From Lachnospiraceae bacterium UBA3814 (lineage in GTDB: Bacteria; Bacillota; Clostridia; Lachnospirales; Lachnospiraceae), in assembly GCA_002368575.1 (NCBI GenBank), contig DFEA01000112.1, forward strand, positions 3,176 through 41,441: a stretch of 38,266 nucleotides of DNA. The letters run 5' to 3'. Under the pieces are notes generated by a model. That model saw only the letters and a program-made list of their open reading frames with translations. It was not told the origin of the DNA and made no database searches. Below are positions 18,416-26,063 of this stretch, piece after piece. Each line of letters starts with the position of its first letter. Within the stretch, counting starts at the first letter, position 1. The position numbers and the translations under genes are program-made.

Positions 18416-19334
18416 TTATATCAAGATAGCAAGGCCCGATCACTGGGTCAAAAATGCCTTTATCATTCCGGGCGTTGCCATTGCGATGCTGCTTACCGAC
18501 AACGGCTTGAGCGGCGGACTTCTGATAAGGTTTATCCTGGGTTTTTTTGCGACCTGCTTCATAGCTTCGGCGAATTACGTCATCAACGAATGGCTGGATG
18601 CGGAGTTTGACCGCTTCCATCCCACAAAGAAATACCGTCCGGTGGTGTCCGAAAACATGAAATTTTCCCTGGTGATGCTTGAATATGCAGTCTGCATCAT
18701 CGTTGGCGTGTCACTTTCTCTCTGCATCAACAGGTACTTCCTGTACATGGAGCTGTGGCTCCTTGTAATGGGCGTGCTCTACAACGTAAAGCCCATAAGG
18801 ACCAAGGATCTTCCTTATGTGGACGTGCTTTCCGAATCCATCAACAATATGATAAGGCTGCTCTTAGGGTGGTTCATAGTCACCACAAGGCTGATACCGC
18901 CTTCAAGCGTTCTTATCGGCTACTGGCTGGGCGGAGCCTTCCTTATGGCGACCAAGCGCTTTGCGGAATACAGGATGATCGGCGACCCGTCACAGGCCGG
19001 GCTTTACCGTAAATCCTTCAGATATTACACAGAACAGTCACTTCTTATTTCGGCGTTTTTCTACGCCATGTGCTCCACCTTCTGTATAGGGATATTCATG
19101 CTCAAATACAGGATAGAGTATCTGGTGGCGGTGCCCTTTATCATCGGGCTTTTCTGCTTTTATCTCTATATAGCCTACAAGCCGGATTCCGCGGCACAGA
19201 AGCCGGAAAAGCTGTATCGGGAGAAGCCTCTTATCATTTATCTGGCTTTTCTGGTGGTGCTTTTAGTGGTTCTTACCTTTGTGGATATTCCCGCGCTTTC
19301 CATCTGGTCAGATCCCTGGATGTTTGAGACATGA
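18408..19334 (+). CDS. UbiA-family prenyltransferase, decaprenyl-phosphate phosphoribosyltransferase-like
   Basis: This 308-aa polytopic membrane protein belongs to the UbiA superfamily. The diagnostic motif NxxxDxxxD is present (Asn60, Asp64, Asp68), followed by the HPTKKYRP stretch typical of the subgroup that moves phosphoribose from PRPP to polyprenyl phosphate (as in mycobacterial Rv3806c). About eight hydrophobic helices are visible. The ATG at 18408 is chosen because MNNYIKIARPDHWVKN matches the family start; a TTG at 18366 would only add 14 residues inside rpe. It overlaps rpe by 8 nt and the next HAD gene by 4 nt. The real acceptor lipid and donor are not shown by the sequence; another aromatic or lipid acceptor is possible. 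Confidence 0.8.
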   Translation: MNNYIKIARPDHWVKNAFIIPGVAIAMLLTDNGLSGGLLIRFILGFFATCFIASANYVINEWLDAEFDRFHPTKKYRPVVSENMKFSLVMLEYAVCIIVGVSLSLCINRYFLYMELWLLVMGVLYNVKPIRTKDLPYVDVLSESINNMIRLLLGWFIVTTRLIPPSSVLIGYWLGGAFLMATKRFAEYRMIGDPSQAGLYRKSFRYYTEQSLLISAFFYAMCSTFCIGIFMLKYRIEYLVAVPFIIGLFCFYLYIAYKPDSAAQKPEKLYREKPLIIYLAFLVVLLVVLTFVDIPALSIWSDPWMFET

Positions 19335-20059
19335 GGCCGTTATCCTTAAGCTCATCCCTTAAGGCCGTGGTATGGGATCTTGACGGGACTTTATACTATC
19401 AGAGAAGGCTGCGCCTTATAATGCTCAGGGAGCTGACAGCCTTCTGTTTAAGGCACCCCCTTCGCATCAGGGAGGTCCTTGCGGTGAGAGAATTTCGCAG
19501 GATCCGTGAAAGCTGGGATGAGGGGGAGGCCCGGGCTCTCTTTGCCTCTGATCCCTCAGAGCAAAGCGCCTTTGACGCCGCAGACCTTTCAGACAGGCAG
19601 TATAAATATACCGCGCGGCGTATGAAGCTTTCAGAAGCTGAAGTAAGGGCTTCGGTTGAGACCTGGATATATAAGAAGCCCCTTGAATTTTTAAGGAGCT
19701 GCAGGGACGAGACGGCCGCACAGCTTTTCAGGCAGCTTAAGGCAGAAGCTATAGGCTGCTATATCTTCTCGGATTATCCCGTTGCGGAGAAGCTGAAGGC
19801 TCTTGATATGGAGGCGGACGGGTATTACTCTGCCACAGAGGAAAGGCTCGGAGTATTAAAGCCGGATCCTAAGGGACTTATTCTGATCATGGAGGATCAT
19901 AAGCTTGAGCCGGGACAGCTCCTCATGATAGGCGACAGGGATTCAAGAGACGGGGAGGCCGCAAGAAGAGCCGGCTGTGAATATCTTATCCTTTCCTCAT
20001 CAAAGAGAAAGCGCAGAAGGCAGTACGAGGCACTTAGGGATTCTTTGGGGATCAGGTGA
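19331..20059 (+). CDS. HAD-superfamily hydrolase
   Basis: This 242-aa soluble haloacid-dehalogenase-type phosphatase has motif I WDLDGT (nucleophile Asp16, acid/base Asp18), motif II near YIFSDYP, motif III lysine in KPDPKG and motif IV GDRDSRDGEAA. The cap is an alpha-helical C1 insertion, as in phosphoglycolate phosphatase/YjjG-like members. Its start overlaps the UbiA gene by 4 nt (ATGA), so the two are coupled. One inference is dephosphorylation of the UbiA product, by analogy with 5-phosphoribosyl-polyprenyl-phosphate processing; a general nucleotide or sugar phosphatase cannot be excluded. Confidence 0.85.
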   Translation: MRPLSLSSSLKAVVWDLDGTLYYQRRLRLIMLRELTAFCLRHPLRIREVLAVREFRRIRESWDEGEARALFASDPSEQSAFDAADLSDRQYKYTARRMKLSEAEVRASVETWIYKKPLEFLRSCRDETAAQLFRQLKAEAIGCYIFSDYPVAEKLKALDMEADGYYSATEERLGVLKPDPKGLILIMEDHKLEPGQLLMIGDRDSRDGEAARRAGCEYLILSSSKRKRRRQYEALRDSLGIR

Positions 20060-20091
20060 ATCATTGTCATTAATCTAAGCCCGGATCTATG

Positions 20092-20212
20092 AGGGCAATC
20101 GATTAATACCCCAATAACCCCCGGCGGGATATGCAGATCATAAAAAGCCCGGATCCGGGCTTTATTATGATCGGCATATCCCTCACAACCCAGGGTATTA
20201 AGCGATTTCCCT
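20092..20212. repeat. Full-length intergenic palindromic repeat
   Basis: This is a ~120 bp imperfect palindrome. The left arm reads GGGCAATCGATTAATACCCC... and the right arm ends ...GGTATTAAGCGATTTCCCT. The inner parts GATATGC and GCATATC, and GATCATAA and TTATGATC, pair with one mismatch and a one-base indel. The exact centre is a 20-bp perfect palindrome at 20144-20163. A half copy lies at 111-183. No open frame or target-site duplication is evident. Confidence 0.8.
20144..20163. terminator. Bidirectional terminator at the palindrome centre
   Basis: AAAGCCCG and CGGGCTTT form an 8-bp stem around GATC, followed by ATTATG on the plus strand. It lies 85 nt after the HAD stop and would close the long priA-HAD transcription run before the aquaporin promoter. 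Confidence 0.6.
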
Positions 20213-20231
20213 GCGGATGTATAAAAAAGGG

Positions 20232-20260
20232 TAGAAATATACGAGCATACAGGATATAAT
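20232..20260 (+). promoter_or_regulatory. Promoter for the aqpZ-liv operon
   Basis: A perfect TATAAT (20255-20260) is preceded at 17 bp by TAGAAA (20232-20237), four of six bases of the -35 consensus. The start near 20267 gives a short AT-rich leader before the GGAGGG site. Confidence 0.5.
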
Positions 20261-20309
20261 ATTTCAGGTACTGTTCGTTTTAAAATAAATAATAAAAACG
20301 GAGGGAAGT

Positions 20310-20999
20310 ATGAAAAAGTACATAGCGGAATTTATAGGGACCTGCGCATTGGTAATGTTAGGCTGCGGGACGGCGATGCTCGTGGGGTGTGACTCCCAGA
20401 GCGGATCGGGGTATCTGCTTACGGCTCTGGCCTTCGGCCTCACCATAGTGGGAATGGCCTACTGCATAGGCAATATCTCGGGCTGCCATATCAACCCCGC
20501 TGTTTCCCTGGGCGTATTCATGAGAGGCGGGATAAATGCCAAAGACTTTATCGGATATGTGATAGCCCAGTGTCTGGGTGCCCTTGCGGGCTCGGTCCTT
20601 TTATCGCTCATATTCAGCCTCGGAAATGTGGAGGACATGACCGGAGGCCTTGGCAGCAACGGACTTGCGGGGGTCAACGGCTCGGTCGCGGCCGGGCTTT
20701 TGGTTGAGATCATCCTCACCTTCTTCTTTGTCATGGTCATCCTTGGGGTTACCTCGGAAAAGTTTAAGCATGGCAGCTTCGGAGGGCTCATCATAGGGCT
20801 TTCCCTTACACTTGTCCATATACTCGGGATAGGGCTTACGGGGACGAGCGTTAATCCCGCCCGTTCCATCGGACCCGCGATTGTGGCTGCGATCGGCGGC
20901 TTTACAGAGCCTATGGCATCCCTTTATGTATTTATAATCGGTCCCCTTATCGGAGCTGCTCTTGCGGCTGTGGTATACGGGGTGCTTGAAAAGGACTGA
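20310..20999 (+). CDS. aqpZ: Aquaporin, AqpZ-like water channel
   Basis: This is a tetrameric MIP-family membrane channel. The 229-aa length matches AqpZ rather than the longer aquaglyceroporins. Both half-helix signatures are intact: HINPAV (Asn62) and SVNPARS (Asn182). By alignment to E. coli AqpZ the selectivity filter reads Phe42, His170, Thr179 and Arg185, the arrangement of orthodox water channels; GlpF-type glycerol facilitators replace the histidine with glycine. Six TM helices are visible. GGAGGG precedes the ATG. It leads a Liv-type ABC operon with only 30 nt to livH, so cotranscription is likely. The reason for pairing a water channel with this importer is unknown. Confidence 0.9.
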   Translation: MKKYIAEFIGTCALVMLGCGTAMLVGCDSQSGSGYLLTALAFGLTIVGMAYCIGNISGCHINPAVSLGVFMRGGINAKDFIGYVIAQCLGALAGSVLLSLIFSLGNVEDMTGGLGSNGLAGVNGSVAAGLLVEIILTFFFVMVILGVTSEKFKHGSFGGLIIGLSLTLVHILGIGLTGTSVNPARSIGPAIVAAIGGFTEPMASLYVFIIGPLIGAALAAVVYGVLEKD

Positions 21000-21029
21000 A
21001 GTGATTTTTAACGAGAGAGGAGAAGCTTT

Positions 21030-21893
21030 GTGAGTACTTTTTTACAGGCCTGTGTTAACGGACTTCTTATGGGAGGCTTCTATTCACTTATGGGCATGGG
21101 GCAGAACGTTATCTTCGGTGTCATGAAGATAGTCAACTTCTGTCACGGCGAGATGCTCATGGTGGGTATGTACCTGACCTTTGTGCTGTATACCTTTTTC
21201 GGGATCGATCCCTACCTTTCGGTCCCGATAGTCGCGGTGGTTATGTTCCTGTTCGGGGCGCTTATACAGCATACTCTCATTACTCCCTCTCTCGGGACGA
21301 AAAGCTTTACAAATCTTCTGTTTCTGACGGTGGGCTTAGGGCTTCTTCTTTCAAACGGAGCCCTTGTCATCTTCGGCTCCACCTATTATACGATCAATAC
21401 TCCCTATTCCCAGACCTATATCAATCTCGGCCCGGTCACCATGGCGCTTCCGAGGCTTATCAGCTTCGGTGTGCTCGTGGTCATTTCATCGGCGCTGTTT
21501 GCCTTTCTGAAATATACCACAACGGGCAAGCAGATAAGGGCTGTGTCACAGAACCCTGTGGGCGCAGAGGTCGTGGGGATCAACGTTAAAAGCATATACA
21601 TTCTGACCTACGGGATCGGTGTCGCCCTTGCGGGGGTCGCGGGATCGCTGCTTACGGGCTTTTATACCATATTCCCGACGGCGGGAGCGAGCTTTGGCTT
21701 CAGGGCGTTAATAGTTGTCGTGGTAGGAGGTCTGGGCTCCATTCCCGGCGCCTTCCTTGCGGGAATCTTCCTGGGGCTTCTGGAGACCATGGTGGCGCTG
21801 TTTATAAGCCCTTCCTACAGCGATCTCATAGTATTTGTCACATTCATAGTGATCCTGGTAGTGCGTCAGACGATCATAGCAAGGAGGAGATGA
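21030..21893 (+). CDS. livH: Liv-type (HAAT) ABC transporter permease LivH
   Basis: This is the first inner-membrane permease of a hydrophobic-amino-acid-type importer. The 287-aa product has about eight hydrophobic helices and the LivH hallmarks near the start (GLLMGGFYSLMGMG, NFCHGEMLMVG). The coupling-loop region AVSQNPVGAEVVGI and the segment VVVGGLGSIPGAFLAGI are also present. It starts with GTG after AGAGAGGAG. The livM start follows 1 nt after the stop. Substrate cannot be read from the permease. Confidence 0.92.
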   Translation: MSTFLQACVNGLLMGGFYSLMGMGQNVIFGVMKIVNFCHGEMLMVGMYLTFVLYTFFGIDPYLSVPIVAVVMFLFGALIQHTLITPSLGTKSFTNLLFLTVGLGLLLSNGALVIFGSTYYTINTPYSQTYINLGPVTMALPRLISFGVLVVISSALFAFLKYTTTGKQIRAVSQNPVGAEVVGINVKSIYILTYGIGVALAGVAGSLLTGFYTIFPTAGASFGFRALIVVVVGGLGSIPGAFLAGIFLGLLETMVALFISPSYSDLIVFVTFIVILVVRQTIIARRR

Positions 21894-21894
21894 G

Positions 21895-22941
21895 ATGGAT
21901 AAGAAAAAGGCGGTAAGGGATTACCATCGGAATCTTGCGGTCACGGCCGGCATTATCCTGCTTATATTCATCGCGATCCCGATCTTTGTGAAATCGCCCT
22001 ATATACTGAATGTTTTTGTTCTCGTGTTTTATATGTCGACCCTTTCAATGGCCTGGAACCTCCTTGGGGGAATGACGGGGCAGAACTCCCTCGGGCACGC
22101 GGCCTATATGGGACTCGGAGCCTACGCGAGCTGTCTGTTAGTGGTAAGGACCGGGATCAATCCCTGGCTTTCCGCTGTGGCGGGGATGGTGGCGGTAGCG
22201 GTGGTGGCAGGGGTCATCTTCTATCCCTGCTTCATTCTGAGAGGCCCGTATTTTACGTTAGTGTCCATTGCCTTCGGAGAGGCCATCAGACAGTTTATAA
22301 TCAATTCGGAATTTTTCGGAAGAGCGAGCGGTGTGGGGCTTCCATACGGGAAGGATTCCTGGATCGATTTCCGTTTCGGCAGCAAGGTCCCGTATTATTA
22401 TGTGGGGCTTGCGATGATGATCCTTATCTATGCCTTTATGAAAAAGATAGAGCGCTCGAAGATAGGCTATGCGCTGAAGACCATACGTGAGGACGAGGAC
22501 GCGGCGGCCGCCATAGGCATCAACCCCATTAAGTATAAGATAATGGCGGTGGTGATCTCGGCCATGGTCGCGGCACTTGTAGGCTTCTTCTACGCAAGCT
22601 ACATCAGATATATCGATCCCGAGCTTATGATACAGGCCAAGTCAACGGAGGCAGTACTTCCCGCCATCGTGGGCGGAGCGGCCTTTGTGGAGGGCCCCAT
22701 AATCGGAGGGCTTATCATGATCCCTCTGTCGGAGTTTTTAAGGGCTACCTACAGCGCCATCCTTCCGGGTATAAATATGCTGATGTACGCGGTAGTGCTG
22801 TTAGTGGTCATAAGGTTCCGCCCGGCAGGGATCCTCGGCTGGTATATGAACAGCAGGGCGAAGCAGTTTGTAGACGAAAGGATACTTAAAAAGCCATCTG
22901 TAGAGGTGATCGAAGAGGTCGAGATGGCCGGAGGAAGATAG
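21895..22941 (+). CDS. livM: Liv-type ABC transporter permease LivM
   Basis: This is the second permease of the importer, 348 aa. It has a short charged N-terminus, about nine hydrophobic helices, the family motif GMTGQNSLGHAAYMGLGAY, and the coupling loop AIREDEDAA-like stretch (TIREDEDAAAAIGIN). GGAARTVEGP-like residues appear as VGGAAFVEGPIIGG. Its ribosome site is the AAGGAGGAG coding for the last arginines of livH, so translation is coupled. A 35-residue charged tail is predicted cytoplasmic. Confidence 0.92.
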   Translation: MDKKKAVRDYHRNLAVTAGIILLIFIAIPIFVKSPYILNVFVLVFYMSTLSMAWNLLGGMTGQNSLGHAAYMGLGAYASCLLVVRTGINPWLSAVAGMVAVAVVAGVIFYPCFILRGPYFTLVSIAFGEAIRQFIINSEFFGRASGVGLPYGKDSWIDFRFGSKVPYYYVGLAMMILIYAFMKKIERSKIGYALKTIREDEDAAAAIGINPIKYKIMAVVISAMVAALVGFFYASYIRYIDPELMIQAKSTEAVLPAIVGGAAFVEGPIIGGLIMIPLSEFLRATYSAILPGINMLMYAVVLLVVIRFRPAGILGWYMNSRAKQFVDERILKKPSVEVIEEVEMAGGR

Positions 22942-22957
22942 GACAGGGAGAATCAGG

Positions 22958-23707
22958 ATGTCAGACACACCGATAATCGAGGTTTCGCATATAACCAAGC
23001 GCTTTAAGGGGCTTACGGCCGTAAAGGATGTATCCTTTACCATAAAGAGAGGCGCGATAACGGGGATGATAGGCCCCAACGGAGCGGGTAAATCCACTAC
23101 CTTCAACATGATATGCGGCTATTACCCGCCTACCGAGGGAAAGATATTCTACGACGGTAAGGATATTACCGACAAGAAGGCTTACGACTATACCAACATG
23201 AAGGTATCGAGGACCTTTCAGATCATGAAGCCGCTTAAGAACTTAAGCGTCCTTGACAATGTGGTCGCTTCGGCCTGGTTCGGGCATGCGGCCGCAAAGA
23301 ATGAAAGGCAGGCCCGGGAAAAGGCAATGGAGGTTCTTCAGTTTACGGGGCTCTACGAGAAAAGGCATGTGCTTTCAAAGGACATGGGTACTCCGGATCA
23401 GAAGAGGCTTGAGATGGCAAGGGCTCTGGCAACAAGCCCGCAGCTTCTTTTCCTTGACGAAAATATGGCCGGCCTTAATCCCGCGGAAACGGAGGAGGCA
23501 ATAAAGCTTATCAGAAGGATAAACGAGTCCGGGGTCACTATATTTTTAATAGAGCATATCATGCAGGCTGTCGTCAGCCTTTGCGAGGAGGTGATCGTTC
23601 TTCATCACGGTGAAAAGATCGCGGTGGGAACTCCCGATGAGGTGATGAACGATCCCTACGTGATGGAGGTCTATCTTGGAGTAAAGAAGGAGGATGCCGA
23701 TGCTTAA
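22958..23707 (+). CDS. livG: Liv-type ABC transporter ATP-binding protein LivG
   Basis: This is one of the two cytoplasmic ATPases of the importer, 249 aa. The Walker A is GPNGAGKST, Walker B is LLFLDEN with its catalytic Glu, and the H-loop His is in LIEHIMQ. The signature stretch is unusual: where LivG normally has LSYGQQRRLEIARAL, this protein reads MGTPDQKRLEMARAL, so the LSGGQ-like serine and first glycine are not at the usual place. The DEPAAGLNP stretch is DENMAGLNP. The start ATG at 22958 has a weak GGGAG site. It overlaps livF by 8 nt. Confidence 0.9.
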   Translation: MSDTPIIEVSHITKRFKGLTAVKDVSFTIKRGAITGMIGPNGAGKSTTFNMICGYYPPTEGKIFYDGKDITDKKAYDYTNMKVSRTFQIMKPLKNLSVLDNVVASAWFGHAAAKNERQAREKAMEVLQFTGLYEKRHVLSKDMGTPDQKRLEMARALATSPQLLFLDENMAGLNPAETEEAIKLIRRINESGVTIFLIEHIMQAVVSLCEEVIVLHHGEKIAVGTPDEVMNDPYVMEVYLGVKKEDADA

Positions 23708-24407
23708 GGTAAGCGGGTTGAATGCCGGCTACGGCTCCGTTAATATTTTATGGGATCTGGAGTTTGAGGTAAAGGACGGCGAGATAGTTGCCATTCTCGG
23801 CTCAAACGGCGCGGGAAAGACTACGATGGTACGTGCCGTCACAGGAATGCTTAAGCCCTCCTCGGGGTCGGTTCAGTTTAACGGCGATGAGCTTTCCGGC
23901 AAAAACACCAGATATATTCTGGACGCCGGCATAGTGCAGGTTCCGGAGGGAAGGCAGCTCTTCACGGAGATGACGGTGCTTGAGAATCTTGAAATGGGCG
24001 CCTTTAACAGGAAAACAAAGGAGCACTTCAGGGACAACCTTAAAAAGGCCTACGGGTGGTTCCCAAGGCTTGAGGAAAGAGCAAAGCAGGCCGCGGGGAC
24101 ACTTTCGGGAGGAGAGCAGCAGATGGTGGCTGTGGCAAGGGCTCTTATCGGCGAGCCGAGGCTTCTGATCCTTGACGAGCCGTCATTGGGGCTTGCTCCC
24201 AATATCGTTGACGACATTCTTAAGGTCGCGTCAGATATGGCTGATCATGACGGTATCTCCGTCCTTCTGGTGGAGCAGGACATAACCAAGGCTCTTGCCT
24301 GTGCGGACGGCGGATATGTCATTGAAAACGGAAAAATCGTACTGCATGGTACGGCAAAGGAGCTTTCCGAGAATGAACATGTAAAGAAGGCATATCTTGG
24401 TATCTGA
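23700..24407 (+). CDS. livF: Liv-type ABC transporter ATP-binding protein LivF
   Basis: This is the second ATPase of the importer, 235 aa. Canonical motifs are all present: Walker A GSNGAGKTT, signature LSGGEQQMVAVARAL, Walker B LLILDEPSLGLAP and the H-loop-like LLVEQD. The ATG at 23700 is preferred over the in-frame ATG at 23694 because the AAGAAGGAGG site then has 7-nt spacing and the start MLKVSGLNAGYG fits the family. Paired with the divergent LivG, this gives an asymmetric heterodimer with one fully canonical signature. Confidence 0.92.
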   Translation: MLKVSGLNAGYGSVNILWDLEFEVKDGEIVAILGSNGAGKTTMVRAVTGMLKPSSGSVQFNGDELSGKNTRYILDAGIVQVPEGRQLFTEMTVLENLEMGAFNRKTKEHFRDNLKKAYGWFPRLEERAKQAAGTLSGGEQQMVAVARALIGEPRLLILDEPSLGLAPNIVDDILKVASDMADHDGISVLLVEQDITKALACADGGYVIENGKIVLHGTAKELSENEHVKKAYLGI

Positions 24408-24426
24408 GGCTCCTGGCAGACAGATG

Positions 24427-24470
24427 CGCAAGCGGATCTGTTGTGCGGGTGCCTTAAGCGCATAAGCGCT
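24427..24470 (+). other. Structured spacer between livF and the binding-protein gene
   Basis: The 94-nt spacer contains at least two possible hairpins: an ACAGAT...ATCTGT stem near 24419-24442 and AGCGC-ATAA-GCGCT at 24457-24470. Neither has a U-run. They may stabilise or partly separate the high-level binding-protein message from the upstream genes; that role is inference. Confidence 0.35.
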
Positions 24471-24501
24471 ATAGAGATATTATTATTAAGGAGGGAATTT
24501 T

Positions 24502-25875
24502 ATGAAAGCAAGAAAAGTCACATCAATGCTGTGCGCGCTGGCTCTTTCCGTGGTCGCTCTTGCGGGCTGCGCTTCAGGGGCCATCAACAGTGCCCAGGGT
24601 CAGGCTGCTGCTCCCGCAGAGCAGGAAAGAACCGAAGCTGCCCCCGCAGAGGAGGCTGCACCGGCTGAGGAAACTGCTGCCGCGGATGAGAACGCGCCTG
24701 AGGGCGACCCGATAAGGCTCGGGACTATCTACGCCATGTCGGGCGGAAATGCCGCTATCGGCGCAAATATTTTAAGAGGTATCGATTTCGCGGTTGCTGA
24801 GATCAATGCTAAGGGAGGCGTGCTGGGACGTCCCCTCGAGGTAGTGAGAGGAGATCACGCAGGTGATCCCGCCACCGGTAAGTCAGAGGCTGAGCGTCTC
24901 ATCACTCAGGAGCATGTTGATCTCATGATGGGCTGTCATATGTCTACGGTGACCGAGGTAGTTGCCCAGGTCTGCCAGCAGTATGGCGTTCCCATGATCA
25001 CTGCTATTTCAACTCTTGACAGGCTGACCGATGCTGATCATGAGGATATGGATTATTTCTTCCGTCTCTGCCCGCTCAATTCGGTGTATGTTGAGGATAT
25101 GCTCAAGTATTTAAAGGATTCCACAGAGCAGACCGGTGAGGAGATAAAGACCATCGCCATATTTACGGACAGAGCTGCCATCGGACAGGAGCTTATCCGC
25201 TGCGTAAACCTGTTTAAGGATGAGTACGGACTTGAGCTTGTAGCCGAGGTCGACTATACCAGTAATGCGACGGACTTAAGCGCTCAGGTGCTTGCACTTA
25301 AGGATGCAAATCCCGATGCTATCCTCTGCGATTCCTATATCGGTGACGCCACACTGTTCGTTCAGACCTTAAAGGCCCAGAACTACAGCCCGAAGATGAT
25401 AGTTGCAAAGGCAAACGGCTTTACCGATCCTTCATTCATAACCAACCTCGGAAGCATCGCAAACGGTGTTGCTTCCGTTGTAGAGTTCAATCCTGATCTC
25501 ACGAACGGTGTTGAGATCAACGAGGAGTTCAATAAGGAGTTCGGCGTTGACATGAACGGTCATTCGGCTGAGTCCTATACCGTTGTATGGATCTTCAAGA
25601 CAGCCATCGAGGCTGCAGGAAGCGTTGAGGGAGAGGCCGTTAAGGAGGCGCTCACCAATCTGGATATTCAGGGTGAATTCCCCGGCGGACGTAAGATCGT
25701 CCTTCCTTATGACAGGATCAAGTTTGAAAACTATGAGCTTGCCGGAGAGCCTCATTACAGGGACAACACCTATGCTTCAGTAGCTATCGCCCAGATACAG
25801 GACGGCGCATGGAAGACGGTATGGCCCTTCAATTTCACGGAAACAAAGATCGCCTATCCCGCTCCTCTTGAATAA
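24502..25875 (+). CDS. Liv-type ABC transporter substrate-binding lipoprotein
   Basis: This is the extracellular binding protein of the importer, anchored by lipid. The 457-aa precursor has an SPase II lipobox LAGC (Cys23), an Ala/Glu/Pro-rich tether at about 28-70, then a type-I periplasmic-binding fold of the LivJ/AmiC group beginning IRLGTIYAMSGGNAAIG. The ligand may be a branched-chain amino acid, but this fold also binds amides, urea, aromatic acids and other compounds, so I leave it open. Codons are markedly more optimised than in the neighbours (ATC, GTT, CGT rather than ATA, GTA, AGG), consistent with high expression. AAGGAGGG precedes the ATG. Confidence 0.9.
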   Translation: MKARKVTSMLCALALSVVALAGCASGAINSAQGQAAAPAEQERTEAAPAEEAAPAEETAAADENAPEGDPIRLGTIYAMSGGNAAIGANILRGIDFAVAEINAKGGVLGRPLEVVRGDHAGDPATGKSEAERLITQEHVDLMMGCHMSTVTEVVAQVCQQYGVPMITAISTLDRLTDADHEDMDYFFRLCPLNSVYVEDMLKYLKDSTEQTGEEIKTIAIFTDRAAIGQELIRCVNLFKDEYGLELVAEVDYTSNATDLSAQVLALKDANPDAILCDSYIGDATLFVQTLKAQNYSPKMIVAKANGFTDPSFITNLGSIANGVASVVEFNPDLTNGVEINEEFNKEFGVDMNGHSAESYTVVWIFKTAIEAAGSVEGEAVKEALTNLDIQGEFPGGRKIVLPYDRIKFENYELAGEPHYRDNTYASVAIAQIQDGAWKTVWPFNFTETKIAYPAPLE

Positions 25876-25902
25876 CGGGAACGAAAAGCTTTTTGTAAGG
25901 TC

Positions 25903-25936
25903 ACAGACAGTCCATCTTAAAAGATGGACTGTCTGT
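25903..25936 (+). terminator. Terminator of the aqpZ-liv operon
   Basis: A perfect 16-nt inverted repeat (ACAGACAGTCCATCTT at 25903-25918 and its complement at 25921-25936) forms a strong stem 27 nt after the stop. The tract after it is TGACTGTTTC, a weak U-tract, so termination efficiency is uncertain. Confidence 0.7.
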
Positions 25937-26010
25937 TGACTGTTTCAGAGTGATAATACCCGCGGTATGTAAGCAGCCGCTGACAGCCCTTACGGGTATG
26001 AAAGATATGG

Positions 26011-26032
26011 CAGTTCACCATTTGGTGAGCTG
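26011..26032. promoter_or_regulatory. Operator-like palindrome upstream of the SDR gene
   Basis: CAGTTCACC (26011-26019) and GGTGAGCTG (26024-26032) are separated by ATTT. Nearly the same palindrome occurs at 36555-36584. It ends 31 nt before the SDR start codon and overlaps the start expected from a weak candidate promoter (CTGACA at 25980-25985, GATATG at 26004-26009). Confidence 0.55.
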
Positions 26033-26063
26033 TTGTAAGAAGAAAGAAAGGAAAGGAAGAAAA

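Noticed and set aside
21030..25875. Firm assignment as a branched-chain amino acid transporter
   Set aside because: The family carries many substrates and no binding-site evidence here fixes the ligand, so only the transporter type is named.
25936..25957. TTGACT plus GATAAT as a promoter for the SDR
   Set aside because: The spacing is only 10 bp, far below the required 16-18 bp.
25950..26063. N-terminal extension of the SDR protein
   Set aside because: The added residues run through the operator-like palindrome, are not family-like, and a good ribosome site sits before the ATG at 26064.
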